A DNA stretch of 64,000 nt, taken from Mugil cephalus. Its lineage: Eukaryota; Chordata; Actinopteri; Mugiliformes; Mugilidae. The position numbers were made by a program, and so were the translations under genes. Of this stretch, positions 13,201 through 25,185 are shown piece after piece; position 1 is the first letter of the stretch; each line of letters opens with the position of its first letter. The stretch covers positions 11,500,413-11,564,412 of the forward strand of contig NC_061783.1 in assembly GCF_022458985.1 (NCBI RefSeq), in the 5' to 3' direction. A model generated the notes under the pieces. The model saw only the letters and a program-made list of their open reading frames with translations, did no database searches and was not told the DNA's origin.

Positions 13201-14474
13201 GTGGAAGAACCGTGTTTGTCAAGGAAGTGAACGCTGGTTTAATTTTTAAACACTGCAGACAGTAATAGAAAAAAAAAAAAAAAAAGAAATGTGGGATGAA
13301 ACGCTGCTCAACTCACCGAGACCTGCTGATTTGAGGATAACTGCTCAATTTGATTTTCTATTATAAGCACTTGGGTTTGGCTGCACATTAAACACATACT
13401 CCGGTTTCTCTTTAGATGCATTTTAGAAAAGTGGCTCTTTAACAAATGTTGAACTGGAGGTGCTGTTAACCATCAGGAACGGCCACGCAAACCAATCAGG
13501 AACGAAACTCGGGGTGCGTTCACACTCCGAACGCAGCACAGACAAAATACGTACTTGTTTTTACAGTTTAAAAGGACGGATTACTGAAATATATCTGGTT
13601 CTTCTTGTCTTAGGAGCTATATTGAGTTTTAAAGTTCGGTACAAGCATCTGCCCCCAGCATCTCTTTGTTCATATGTGCAACGAAGGAATTCCTGTCACT
13701 GTTCCGGCTCCTTTTTACATTTTATTAGCTCTTTGAGTGAGTTCTCGGCTTGTAAAACTACCCACACAAATGGACAATTACTGCTTTCGGCCCAGCAGGC
13801 AGGACTGCTTCAGAAGTTCTGTAAGTTTCATCGCAAAATATAAATCGCAAAACTGTCCATTGAGGCTGTGACCGTATCCACAGGCCTTTTGTTTAGTTTC
13901 ATTTGGTTTCAATTCAGCTATATGTGTGTAGCATCACTGCCAATCCAAACTGCCTCCAGAAGCTTTACAGAACCCAGAGCCTGAAACCCCCAGAGAAAGC
14001 ACTTAAGACGACAGTGGCAAGGAAAATCTCCCTTTTAGGAAGAAACCTTGAGCAGAACCATGTGCTTGAGGCCAGCTGGGTAGAGGGACAGAGACAAAAG
14101 AGGGAGATGGGAGCAGAGGAGGAAAGGAGAGCGCCAGAGTTGGGCTCTAGTTGGTTTTCAGCGTTGGTCTGGACGAAAAGAATCAAACCACAAATGTCAA
14201 CACTCTTAATTTCAAAAAAGGAACAGTTATTATTTCTTTACTCTTAATTCTGAAAGCGAATACCCTGTCTAAACTCGATCAGCTGGTCTGGGCTAAAAGA
14301 GCAGCGACTTGAGCCCTCTGGGGCGCAGCGTTGTTTGACCTGCGATGTCTCAGTTTCTCCGACCAAACAAGCAGCTGACACCAAAGCTCGTCGCAGACTC
14401 AGTGGAGGTCGTGTGACTGTATAGTGACACATCAGCTGGCCTGAAACCATGTAACGCACTGGAGCCATGACTGG

Positions 14475-14505
<31 letters not shown>

Positions 14506-15809
14506 CGGCACTAATGCACACACGGATCAGGCGGGGGAGGGAGGGAGGGAGGAGGGGGGATACACTCTGAGCCAGAGAGGCCGAGAGACGTATATCTGTA
14601 TGTAGGACCCAGCTGCTACACTAATCTGACAATCCACCAGGATTAAAGACCACATCTCAAGGCTAACACACAACTACACACACATGCAAAGTCACACACA
14701 CACACACACACACACACACGGACACACGAGGCCTCCTGTATTATACATGACCTTATGAAACATGCATCTCCGAGTGGGAGTTTGAGCGAGTGTGTGTCAC
14801 TGTCCCGTTGCCAGAAATGCCCCGAGATTCTGAAACTGCTCCCACACTCCACAACGCACCGCAGTGCATTTGTTGTGTTTATTAGTGTGTTAGAAGTTCT
14901 GTCCCTGGTGCTCCAGTGTGTGTGTGTGTGTGTGTGTGTATTGATGTGTTTGGTTCGAGTGAATGCTGCTGGTTGGCTGGTGGGTCAGTGACTGCGTTTT
15001 TGTGGCCGCTTCTATGAGCGCTGGAGGAGAAGGAGCGGGGCCGATCGCGGGTTTGTGTGTGTGTGTTCGCGCGTGCGTGCGTGTGTGTGTGTGATTATAG
15101 CCCGGCTCAATGGGCCTATTTCTGCAGGGCCAGTGGGAGGGCGTGGTGCCTGTGGCTGGAACTTTTCTCGTGTTTCTAAGGAACTTTTCAAAAGGGCTCA
15201 GAAATGCGGCTGCGTGTGAGAGAGAGAGCGCCCCGCGGACCATGATGCCTTTGTGTAGCAGAGAGTGAGAGAGAGGGGGCACTCGGAGTACACACAGAGA
15301 AACGGTAATCAATGGTCTCCTGTCAGCCCCAAATCGAAAAACCTCAACAGACACAGACGCACACACACACACACAGAGGCAGAGGGACGATGATGAGAAT
15401 CACATTTCTACCGATATACAGTGATGGGAATCACGAGGCAACATCTGCGCGTGTGCGTTCCTGTAATTACAGCTTGTGTAATCAGGCTAATGACTGTCAT
15501 GCAACTAAACAAACCCCAAGCAAGCAGCGACAAGGAGAAGGAGAAACATCGATGCATAAAAAGGCCGTTTGGGAGAGGAAAGGTACAAATGGAGAGCATT
15601 TGAAAAAAGAAAAACTGCGCTGAGGAATGATGGGATGGATGGACCCATAGGCGGTGGAGTGGAGAACAAAGAGAGGAGTGTTTCTGTCTTTGATGCAGGG
15701 GAGAAAAATCCAATCAGCCCTGTGTAATTCAATCTGAAATGGAAAGATGCAACTCTATGGGTGTGTGAGCAGAGGGTGTAATGAGTATTATTACCATGGC
15801 CGTACCTTT

Positions 15810-15850
<41 letters not shown>

Positions 15851-18800
15851 ACAGAGGAGGTAAACAAACGGCTGCTCCCAGGCTACCCTCAGCGCTCTCT
15901 TGGCGCCCTCCCATTGGTCGGCCAACTTTTGGCAAATGACGAGCCTCGCAGCGACGTCCAGCCAGACACCAGCCGGCCAAGTGGCTGTCAGCGCCGCCAG
16001 ATAGCTGATTGATTCCCCCCGTATCATAACGGCCCCTGATATCGAATACTAATTACGCGGGGTTTGCGAGATCTGGCGGCGGAGTGAACTCGAGATAAGG
16101 CGAGAGCAGCATATGGTCCTCTGCCCTAATAGGCCGCGCTGACTGAATGCTTGTGACCTAATCAGATATTTATCATGAGATACTGCTTAACCGCGGCGAA
16201 TCAATGTCAGAAGACTTTGGAGAATCTGGAGCCAACATGAGAGACGAGTCGGGGGAAATGAGACATTTGCTTCTTCCTGATTTCTGCAATGAATGCGTCT
16301 TGTGTTGCCCGATATGATTGAATTTGCCAAAACCCTATATGGCTGCAGCTCCCTCGCTAAAGGAGCACGAAACGATTAACCCTTTAAATGCCGCGCTCCC
16401 GATGACCTCCAGTTTGCGAGGGGTGTCATGCTGTGCTGGGTTAGATTTGTCTAATGCAGGTTTCGCAAAAGCAAACACATTTTAAGACTAAAACAGCTGC
16501 TTGTGAGAGATGACAGTCCACACTTTCTAGCTACTTTTAGCTAGGACGCTAGGAACAGCTCCAAACTGTCCTCCAGCGCTGGCCTCTCCTGAGTTATGCT
16601 GATCAGTTTGTTCATTTTAGACGACCGCCTCACGCACAGGTACGTTTAAGATAAACATCCAATCAGACCAGACTCTGCAACCGACTCATCCCGTCGCTTA
16701 TTCAGCCTGTTGAATCCACCAGTCTGGATCTGGCTAGTGCCAACTGTGCGGGACACACCACCAAAGCAGATGCCCAGCCCAAAGCTGGCCGACAGCCGAC
16801 AATCACCTAGTGTGTCGCAGGAAGTAGATTAATTGACTCTTACAATAAGCTCCAGTGGCGGCCCTAATTGAGTCTTTAACCTACCAATACTGCTCGTATG
16901 TGTTCTCATTCATGCAATTAGCATTAGGGTGCATTATGGTGTTAGCGTCTTGCAAGTAGAGCAGTGGGTGGTGGGTCTCCTTAGGTAATTTTTCACTATG
17001 TGGTCCCTTTGAAAGATAGAATTAAATAATCTGAGTAGACAAAATGCATCTTTATGTGGTGTGGTTAATCCTACCGGGAGACAAAACCAAAAACTTTTGC
17101 TAACCATTTCTGATCAACTATTGATTATTAAGTATTCGCTTCAACACAACATAGAGTATATGATGTAAATAAGACATAGAAGCTACTTGCTTTACTTTCT
17201 GCCCTCATCTCACTGTTACTACACAGATATGAGACCGGTAAAGATCTTCTTGTTTCCCCATTGGAGGAAAAAAAAAAAGCAGTGAGTGTATTTCCCAAAC
17301 AGGCTGAACTATTCTGTTAGAAGGGTACCCCGATGGGGAAGCTCCGCTGCATGTTATATTTAGCAATATTAACACATGCGTGCAGCGGGTAGCTGGAAAT
17401 AGACAGTTCCTCGTTGCCACAGAGAATCTCCCTTCAGCCTCTGTTGAGTCAAACATCACCAAAAGCTCCAGGTGAGAGCGTGTTCATTTGTTTCTCATTA
17501 CAGTCGACGATGGCTTCATCTCTCAGTAGGCAACGGTATTCACTGACTAATTAATTAGGAGGTAGATTTAAGTAACTAATGGCTTGAGAATGGCCGTGTA
17601 ACGCACAGATTAGCGGCAGATTGCTCGGTATAAATCGGTGATCGTTATTTCCTTGGTTCTTGGTGGACTGCCACTTAATTAAAGCGGAGGTGGTGTTGAA
17701 GTGGCCGGCGTCCGTGTAAACCAGAGGAAACGTTTTACTGGAGGACAGGGAAATATATGGGTTATGATACTATCTTGCTCTCGCAGTCCTCCCCGCTCTC
17801 TTGTCTCGGTGTAATCCTGTCCAGGTTGTTCCCTCCATTCAATCCGCCTCAGCTGCTGTAAGCTCTTTACTGGCCTGTGTTAACCACCAGTCGTTGTGCG
17901 TGTGTGTGTGTCTCTCTCTCTTTGCTGCTACCAGGACACCAATCCAGCCCATCCGTCTTCCTTTCATTTTCCTCGTTTTTCCTCCTCGTCAGCTCCTCTG
18001 CTCTTTCATCATTTCCCTCTACCTAAAGCCAGCTCCTCCTCGTTCTGTCTCTATTTTAAGGATGAGCTCCTCAAATTCTTTTTTTTTAACCACTTCAACA
18101 CATTAACGAATTCTTCTATCGCCCCCTTTCTTTTTCTTTCTTACTTTCTTTCTTTCTTTCTTTCTTTTCCAAATCTGCTGCTTCGTTCTGCTCCGGCTGC
18201 ACCTTAACCACTGCACCGCGCTTTCATATCACTTTTGTCTGTGATTGCCTCTGACCTCATTCCCCTTTCATTTTCTTCAAATCTCCTCTCCCTCCACCTC
18301 CAGCCCCGATGTCTAATCACTCTTCTGTTGCCACACCTTGCTGCTTTGTCCAGTTGCTGTTATTTCCCGGGTGTTAAATTTATGTTCGGCTATAACTGAG
18401 CCAAATGCTTTATGTCACAGTTGCAGTAGCGCATTAAACGTCTGTACTGAGAGAGCGTACATTCTGATCGTTGGACTGCAGGTGTCCAGATGTCAAAGCC
18501 AAACAAACTGCAGTACCTAAAATGACCACTTGAGGCTGACTTCAAACAGAACCTCAGATATCCAAAACGTTTCTTCATCTTTATATGCAGTCTGTGATTT
18601 ACCCCTGATGTGGAAAAGACTTCACGATAAAAAAAAACATGTGGCATCACACGTTGAGCTTAGTTTACACTGAGAGAATCACAGTGGACCTAATAGACGC
18701 TGAACCACAGTCACTTATATTTCAATCACTGCAATGCAGGAAAGGAGAAAAAAGGGAGGATGGAGTGGTGATATGTGCCCATCCGACCACTGATAGACGC

Positions 18801-21800
18801 CAGCGAAGAAACGCACCGCAATGTGTAGCTACATCTCTGCACAGCTAAACTGCACCTGCGGCATAGATTCGAAGCAGATGTATGAATTAAGCTTAAAGCC
18901 GTCGCAGGGCTCAAAACAAATGACGTGCAGACATGCATTTCCTCTTTTCTCTCTTGTTTATCGTCTTGAGGCCAATCATGCGAATTGAACCTCAGCGAGT
19001 TCTGTTGTTTTATAATCAAGAAAACAGCCGAGAGATTAATTGCTTATGGAAAATAATGGTGATCTTAAGTGATATCCCAACTAAATGTGAAAGCAGTTCA
19101 CAGCCGGTGGGCTCACATTAGCATAAAAAATAAAATAAATATTATTGTCAAAGAGACATCTCTTTTACAGGTCCCCCTGACTCCTCTGTCTCCTCCTCCT
19201 CCTGCTGAGTGTAATGTTTCAGTGCTGTGTGACCTGTCAGTCACTCCTGCGTATCTGCCTCAGTCATATCTTGTCCTGTCATTCAGACGCTCCACTCGGC
19301 CCAACGAGGGGGAAACAATTATCGCGTCGCGCGCGGCTGAATAAACAATACGCTCACACGCCTCACGTGCACGCTCTCGGTGTCAGTCAGCCTTTCAGAC
19401 CTGAGTCTCTGGCGGCTAAGATTAGGGCTAATCCACGACTGTTGGAATGAAAGATTAAGAATGAATCACCTGCTGCCGCTAATGTGTGTGTGTGTCTGTG
19501 CATGTGTGTGTGGAAGCATTTATAGAAAAAGGGCCCTATGGGGAAAGAAATCTGCCGCAACCACTGAGCAATATTACAGAATCCCAAACCTCACAACCAC
19601 ACACACACACACACACACAGACACACACAGCTCATTAGTTTCAGTAGCTCGTTCAAACGGCTTTGAAAGGGCCCTTTAAAGAGCCGGGGTTCAAAGGTTT
19701 ACTTCAGAGGGTCCATACACACAAACACGCACACACACAGCAGGTTTCAGTGTCTGTATTTAATTGGATCGATGTTCTTCCCTCATGGCTTGCCGATAAT
19801 TGAGGGGACGTGAGTAACATGTGGGAAGCCTTTTGTTACCCAGTTCCTGTTTATTAAGACGGGCAGAATAAACGAGCAGCTCCGTGGCGATGGAGGGGGG
19901 AGGAGGAGGAGGAGGAAGGATGGTGGGCGTGCAGATGGATGGATGGATGGATGGATGGAGAGGGGAAAAATGTTGCAGCGCTGAGCTCCTGACCTCGTTC
20001 ACTCCTCTGTCGGGACGCTGGGCTAAATTATTCAAACACACACATACACAGTCACATGGCTTTTCGCACACAGTATTTCTCTCTGAAGCCGCCTCCCTCT
20101 GCTCCTTCATTCACCTCCTCTGCCTCCATTTCACATGTAAACACACACACACATGTAAAAACACACACACCTATATAAAATCCCCTCTTTGTGCACCACT
20201 CAGGAAGCTCTCTCTTCACTTGGCCGGATCTATAAATACTCCCTTCCTGTGTCCATGCTACAACCCCGTGACCACTTAAGCGCACAAACTGTGCACAACA
20301 AGTAGACCCCCATCATTACGTGTTTTGATGAAATCGTGATGAAATATTACAGCCGGAAACCCCCGATCAGTAAAGACCACGACCATACAAGCCTAATTTA
20401 ATAACATATAGATAAATTAAAGCTTTGATGAAAACATCACAAACGGATATCTGTGGATCAAAACTGACAACATCTCTCAGTTATCAAAGAGGAAGATGAA
20501 ATAAATGCATAAATCTTTGCTTCATAGTACCTTTTCATTCAAGAGCAGGTCTGACCCTCTCCAGGTTCAGGTGTTTCCCGTCGCCATTCAAATTTCTGTG
20601 CATGTAAAATCTGTTGCGTACAGTTTTGACCTTTAGTCGTTCCCACTTTACTCCTTAAAGACGTTCCCCTGAGAAAAACCGTGCTGTTTGGTCTTCACAT
20701 CACATCCATGCGCTCTACAAGGCGCTGAGTGGTCATAGTGGCTATTTTGAAAGACGGCCTCCCAATGGAACAGCAAACCGTTTCATATCAGAAACAAAGA
20801 CTCAGCACAAGGATACAGGTTCTTTGACTATATCATAATCAAAACGCACAGTTAATCACACACAGTCTTATTTCACGGATAATTTAATACCTGTTAAAAC
20901 TCCACAAGTGAATAAAAGAGCATTCGCACAACCCAAAGTGAGTTTTTATCCAACAAAACTGAAAAAATAAATTAGTTTCACTGAGATATAAATCAAAATA
21001 ATCATCATATTTAAGTGGTTTATTATTAAGCAGTTAAGACGGTAAATGATGGGAGAGCAAAAAGTCCCCCCGCTGTGATAGCCGGTGTCCTAAAAGCCCA
21101 CTACGAGGACGCCGCATATGTTCTAAATAAATGACAATTAATCGAGTATCAAAACTGTAATTATAGCATATGGCTGCAGCTAATTATTCCTTTCATCACC
21201 AATTAATCTGGAGATTATTCTCCTCTATTTCCCGTGATTTGTTCTACAAAGTGTCAGATAACAGCAAAAAAGAACAAAAAAAAAATCACACGAAGGATTA
21301 TTTAATGTAAACATCATGGGCGAAGATAAATCTCGTACATTTTATTTTTAGAAGCGAGAACCAGATGTTACATGAACAGGGTTTTTATGTCAGCAGATCC
21401 ACTTACAAAACAGGCTGACGAGGTCCGTGTGATAAAGATTACGGTTTCAGGAGGAGCTACTAAGTGCCACTTGGACAAACTACAAATTCTGAGATGAGGG
21501 ATGAACATTTATGATTTATTTTTTGTTTCTGGATAATTAATCAACAGAGGGTTTTGCGGGGGGGAGGTTATGTCTGGAGAGTTAAGTGCACTGAAAAGTT
21601 TTGCTTGGCTTTAAATGTAAAACTGCTGACAAAAAAAAAAAGACCATTAGGCCAACAGATGGAAAGAGAGATGCGGGGCGTTGGGCGCTGGAGGTCAGAT
21701 GGAGGCCGTGCCTCACAGAGACGATGCTCAGGGTTTAGTCGGGAGTGTGAAAGCCGACCTTATCACGGCCTTAGCTTGCTCTTATCAGCCTCCTGCCAGG

Positions 21801-24800
21801 AAGTACGCATTCCAGCACCCCCATTGGACGGCTCTGCCCGACCCCACCCATCCGGCCCTTCGTTAACGCAATTACCCAGGTTGGTACGGAAACACATACA
21901 AATACGCACATCGTGACTAATACGACTGAAAAATGGTAATATCGTCTCAGTGTATAGTTAATATGCTGCTAGAAGGCATCTATGATTCAGTCACACACAC
22001 ACACACACACACAAAAAGGTTTGTTAGTGGGAAGGAGGCGCCCTGTTTCTGGGTGTTTTATTTATAGCAAAAGCTGTAACACACAGAGATCCCAGAATGC
22101 TTTGTGGTTTTGGGAGACTGCGTACTGCCTTTATGCTCTCTAATTTAGAGTCCTGTAATAGCACAAACACACACAAACACACACACACACACACACACAC
22201 AAAATGCACACTCTACTGTAAAGGTGAAACAAAACGGCCATCTCTCTGTCTCCATTTTTAAATTCATCGTCGCGGAACAGACGGGCAGGGAAGGAATTAG
22301 GAGGGAGGAGAGAGTTAGAAGAAGAATGGATAGAAAAAGGGGGGATGGGGGGAAGAGAAAAAAAAAGGAGAATGAGACAGGAGAGGCTGTGAATGAGAGA
22401 AGCAACAAGACGGGATGAAAGAGAGAAAAGGAGGGAGGGAGGGAGGGGAGGTGATGGAGAGGAGAAGAGGGGCGATAAAGCTGTGACAGCGGCAGCCATG
22501 CTGGTTGTCATGGCGACGGCCGCGGAGAGCAGGTAGAGCACCGTCCCCCGGGAGCGAGCAGCGCACGCCTCCCTCCCCCACCCTCCCTCTCCGGCTCGAA
22601 CATCCCTCCGTCTCCATCGCTCTGGCCTCGCTCCGTCCCCGTCATCCAGCCCTCGTTTTTACCCCCCCGTCCTTCCCCACGTCCCAATATCGCCCATCGC
22701 CTCTCCTCCTTTTTTTTTTTCTCTTTCCACTCCCAGTCCCCTCAGCATCCCTTCCTTCATCCTCCTCTTTCGATCGCTTTTCTTCCTTGCCATCTAGCTT
22801 CCCCATACTGCCATTACCTTAACTCTTTTTCCATCCTTCCCTCTCTCCATTTTACGTCCTTCCTTCTTCCTCATTATCTTGTGGTCCGTACACCTCCCCT
22901 TTTTTTTCCATTCCCCTCCCTCCCTCCCTCCCTCCTCTTGTCTCTATATTCATCTAACCCCCACCAAACTCCAGAGAATATGTATGCGAGTATGTCTGCG
23001 CAGTGCTGCCCAATTACTGCGAGGGGAGTCTGTGTGTGTTTAGTATCCGCACGAGCTGTGTTTCCAGCCTGTTTTGACCTACCTAAAACACCTCCAGCGT
23101 TCTCCGTCTCCCTCTGACTCACTGAATCAACAAAACCACTGCACGCCGCCACCGCCGCCGCCGTTCGCGAGCACCCCAAACGTGTGTGCAAACCGGGAGT
23201 AAAATGTTAATGTGCGCCAGCTCCATACATGCAGAGAGCAAGCGTGTCTGCACTTGCGTGCGTTCGCCGATCATGAAAAGAGAAAGTTGGTAGCCCGGAT
23301 GAATTCGGGCGATGAAGGCATTCTTTCTAATACAAAGGAATTCCACTGGGAAAGTTTAGCACAGAGTGCACAAAGTGGTTGCTTCCTCGCGTTGCCTAAA
23401 CGGCCGCAAATATAAAAAGAATTACCGGGATACGCATTCAAACGGTGAGAGGTATTCCAGATTTCGGTGTCGTGTCAACAAACGTTCTTTCGTGTTAAGT
23501 CGCACCTCCAGAGCAGAGCTGGCTGGGAGAGTCGAGAGACTGGGCGATGCTCCGAAGGCACAGCAATTAAGGCATGTGCTCAGGGGCCTCGTCGCCTCTT
23601 TGCAGGGAAGATGAGCTGCGGCGCGTTGAACCATCTGCAGACCAGCCCTGTTAAGAGTACACTAAATTACAATAATCTACCCGTGAAGGCACAAAAGGCC
23701 GGATTTATTTCTCGGCGTTCGTCTGGGACGCCTTCACTCATTACCAGGGGCAGTTGAGTGTAGCAAGTTTAGCATTTCAGGCCAAAATGTGGGCTGAATT
23801 ACCCCTCTGATTACTGGGGGTGGTTGCAGCTAGAACAAAAGAGTGGGAGACTTTACAGTGGCTGTTTTCTATTGTACCCCATAATATTGCGGTAATACAG
23901 CTAGAAGTTATTTGTACCCTGATCAGGCATAACATTATGACCACATGCATGTGTCTCCAAAACAGTTCTGAACGAACAGCATGATGTCAGTGGGGGTCTT
24001 TGGGTCCTATGGGGTGACAAGGGGGGTATCTGTGGATCGTCCCACAGATAATTGATCAATTTGAGATCTAGCAAATTTGGAGGCCAACACCTTGTGTTGT
24101 TCTTGTGTTGGAGTGGTTCCTGAAGTGCTTTTATGTGTATCAGACTGCATCCTGTCATTGCTATGGGGGTGGGGGGAGTCTGGTCTGGTCTGGTCTAGGT
24201 GGGTGGTACATGTCTGAGTAACATCCACACACATGCCGGGTCTAAACGTTTCCCATCAGAACATTGGAACATTGCATTGTCAGGAGATGGTCAATGTGAT
24301 TTATTTCTCCTGTCGGTGGTCATAATATTGCAAGCAAGAAAAAAATAAATAAAAAAAATCTCCTCTTTGGAGCAAATTCTGTATTCACTCCACTGTGGAA
24401 ATAATTGCCTTACCATAAAAAGTGCTACTTTAAGAACACATCCAAAGAGGGGTCAAATGTGACATCTAATTTATTAGTCTGGAGTTTGACATCTGAGGTT
24501 GAAGGTCTCAGAGATTGCTGCTGGCTGTTTTTAGTTCTCACTGCACCAAAATGAACGGCCGCACATTTCATCCTTATTCAAGCTGAAAAAAAAGTTTGTG
24601 CACAAGTTAGAAAACCCCAGACCGAGGTGCAGATTCTCAGACCCCATTGTCCTCCTAGCTCAGAGGGAGGACATGTTGCAAGAAAAGGTGTTATGAATGC
24701 AGGTTTCTCCGTCGCCGGCACGCCGCTATCGCTTTAATGGGAAATTCCTCTCCGTCTAAGCTCCATCAAACACCAGAACTCCCTCCGCGAGAAAAAGAAA

Positions 24801-25139
24801 AACTAATTTCAGTCAAATGTGGCACATCTGCTGAGCCGCTTCATCCCATGTGATAAGAAATTGCCTTCAGATATGGACACGCAGTGTGTGTACACATCAA
24901 AACGTAAACAGCCGTGGGGTGGAGGCAGGGCGGGGGGTGAGAGGTGGGAGATATTTTTCCCAACTGAAGGCTGCCGTTATTCTGTGGGAATCAGACGGCG
25001 GGGCACTGAATGCAGCGCCCGGATATGAACTGTGATCCTTTTCATTTCCCCTTGCCCACTGGAAGGTGACCCACATGCAAACATCCCATCCTTTCACACA
25101 CACACCTGAAATACCTCTTCCACCCCTGCAGAGTTTTCT

Positions 25140-25185
<46 letters not shown>

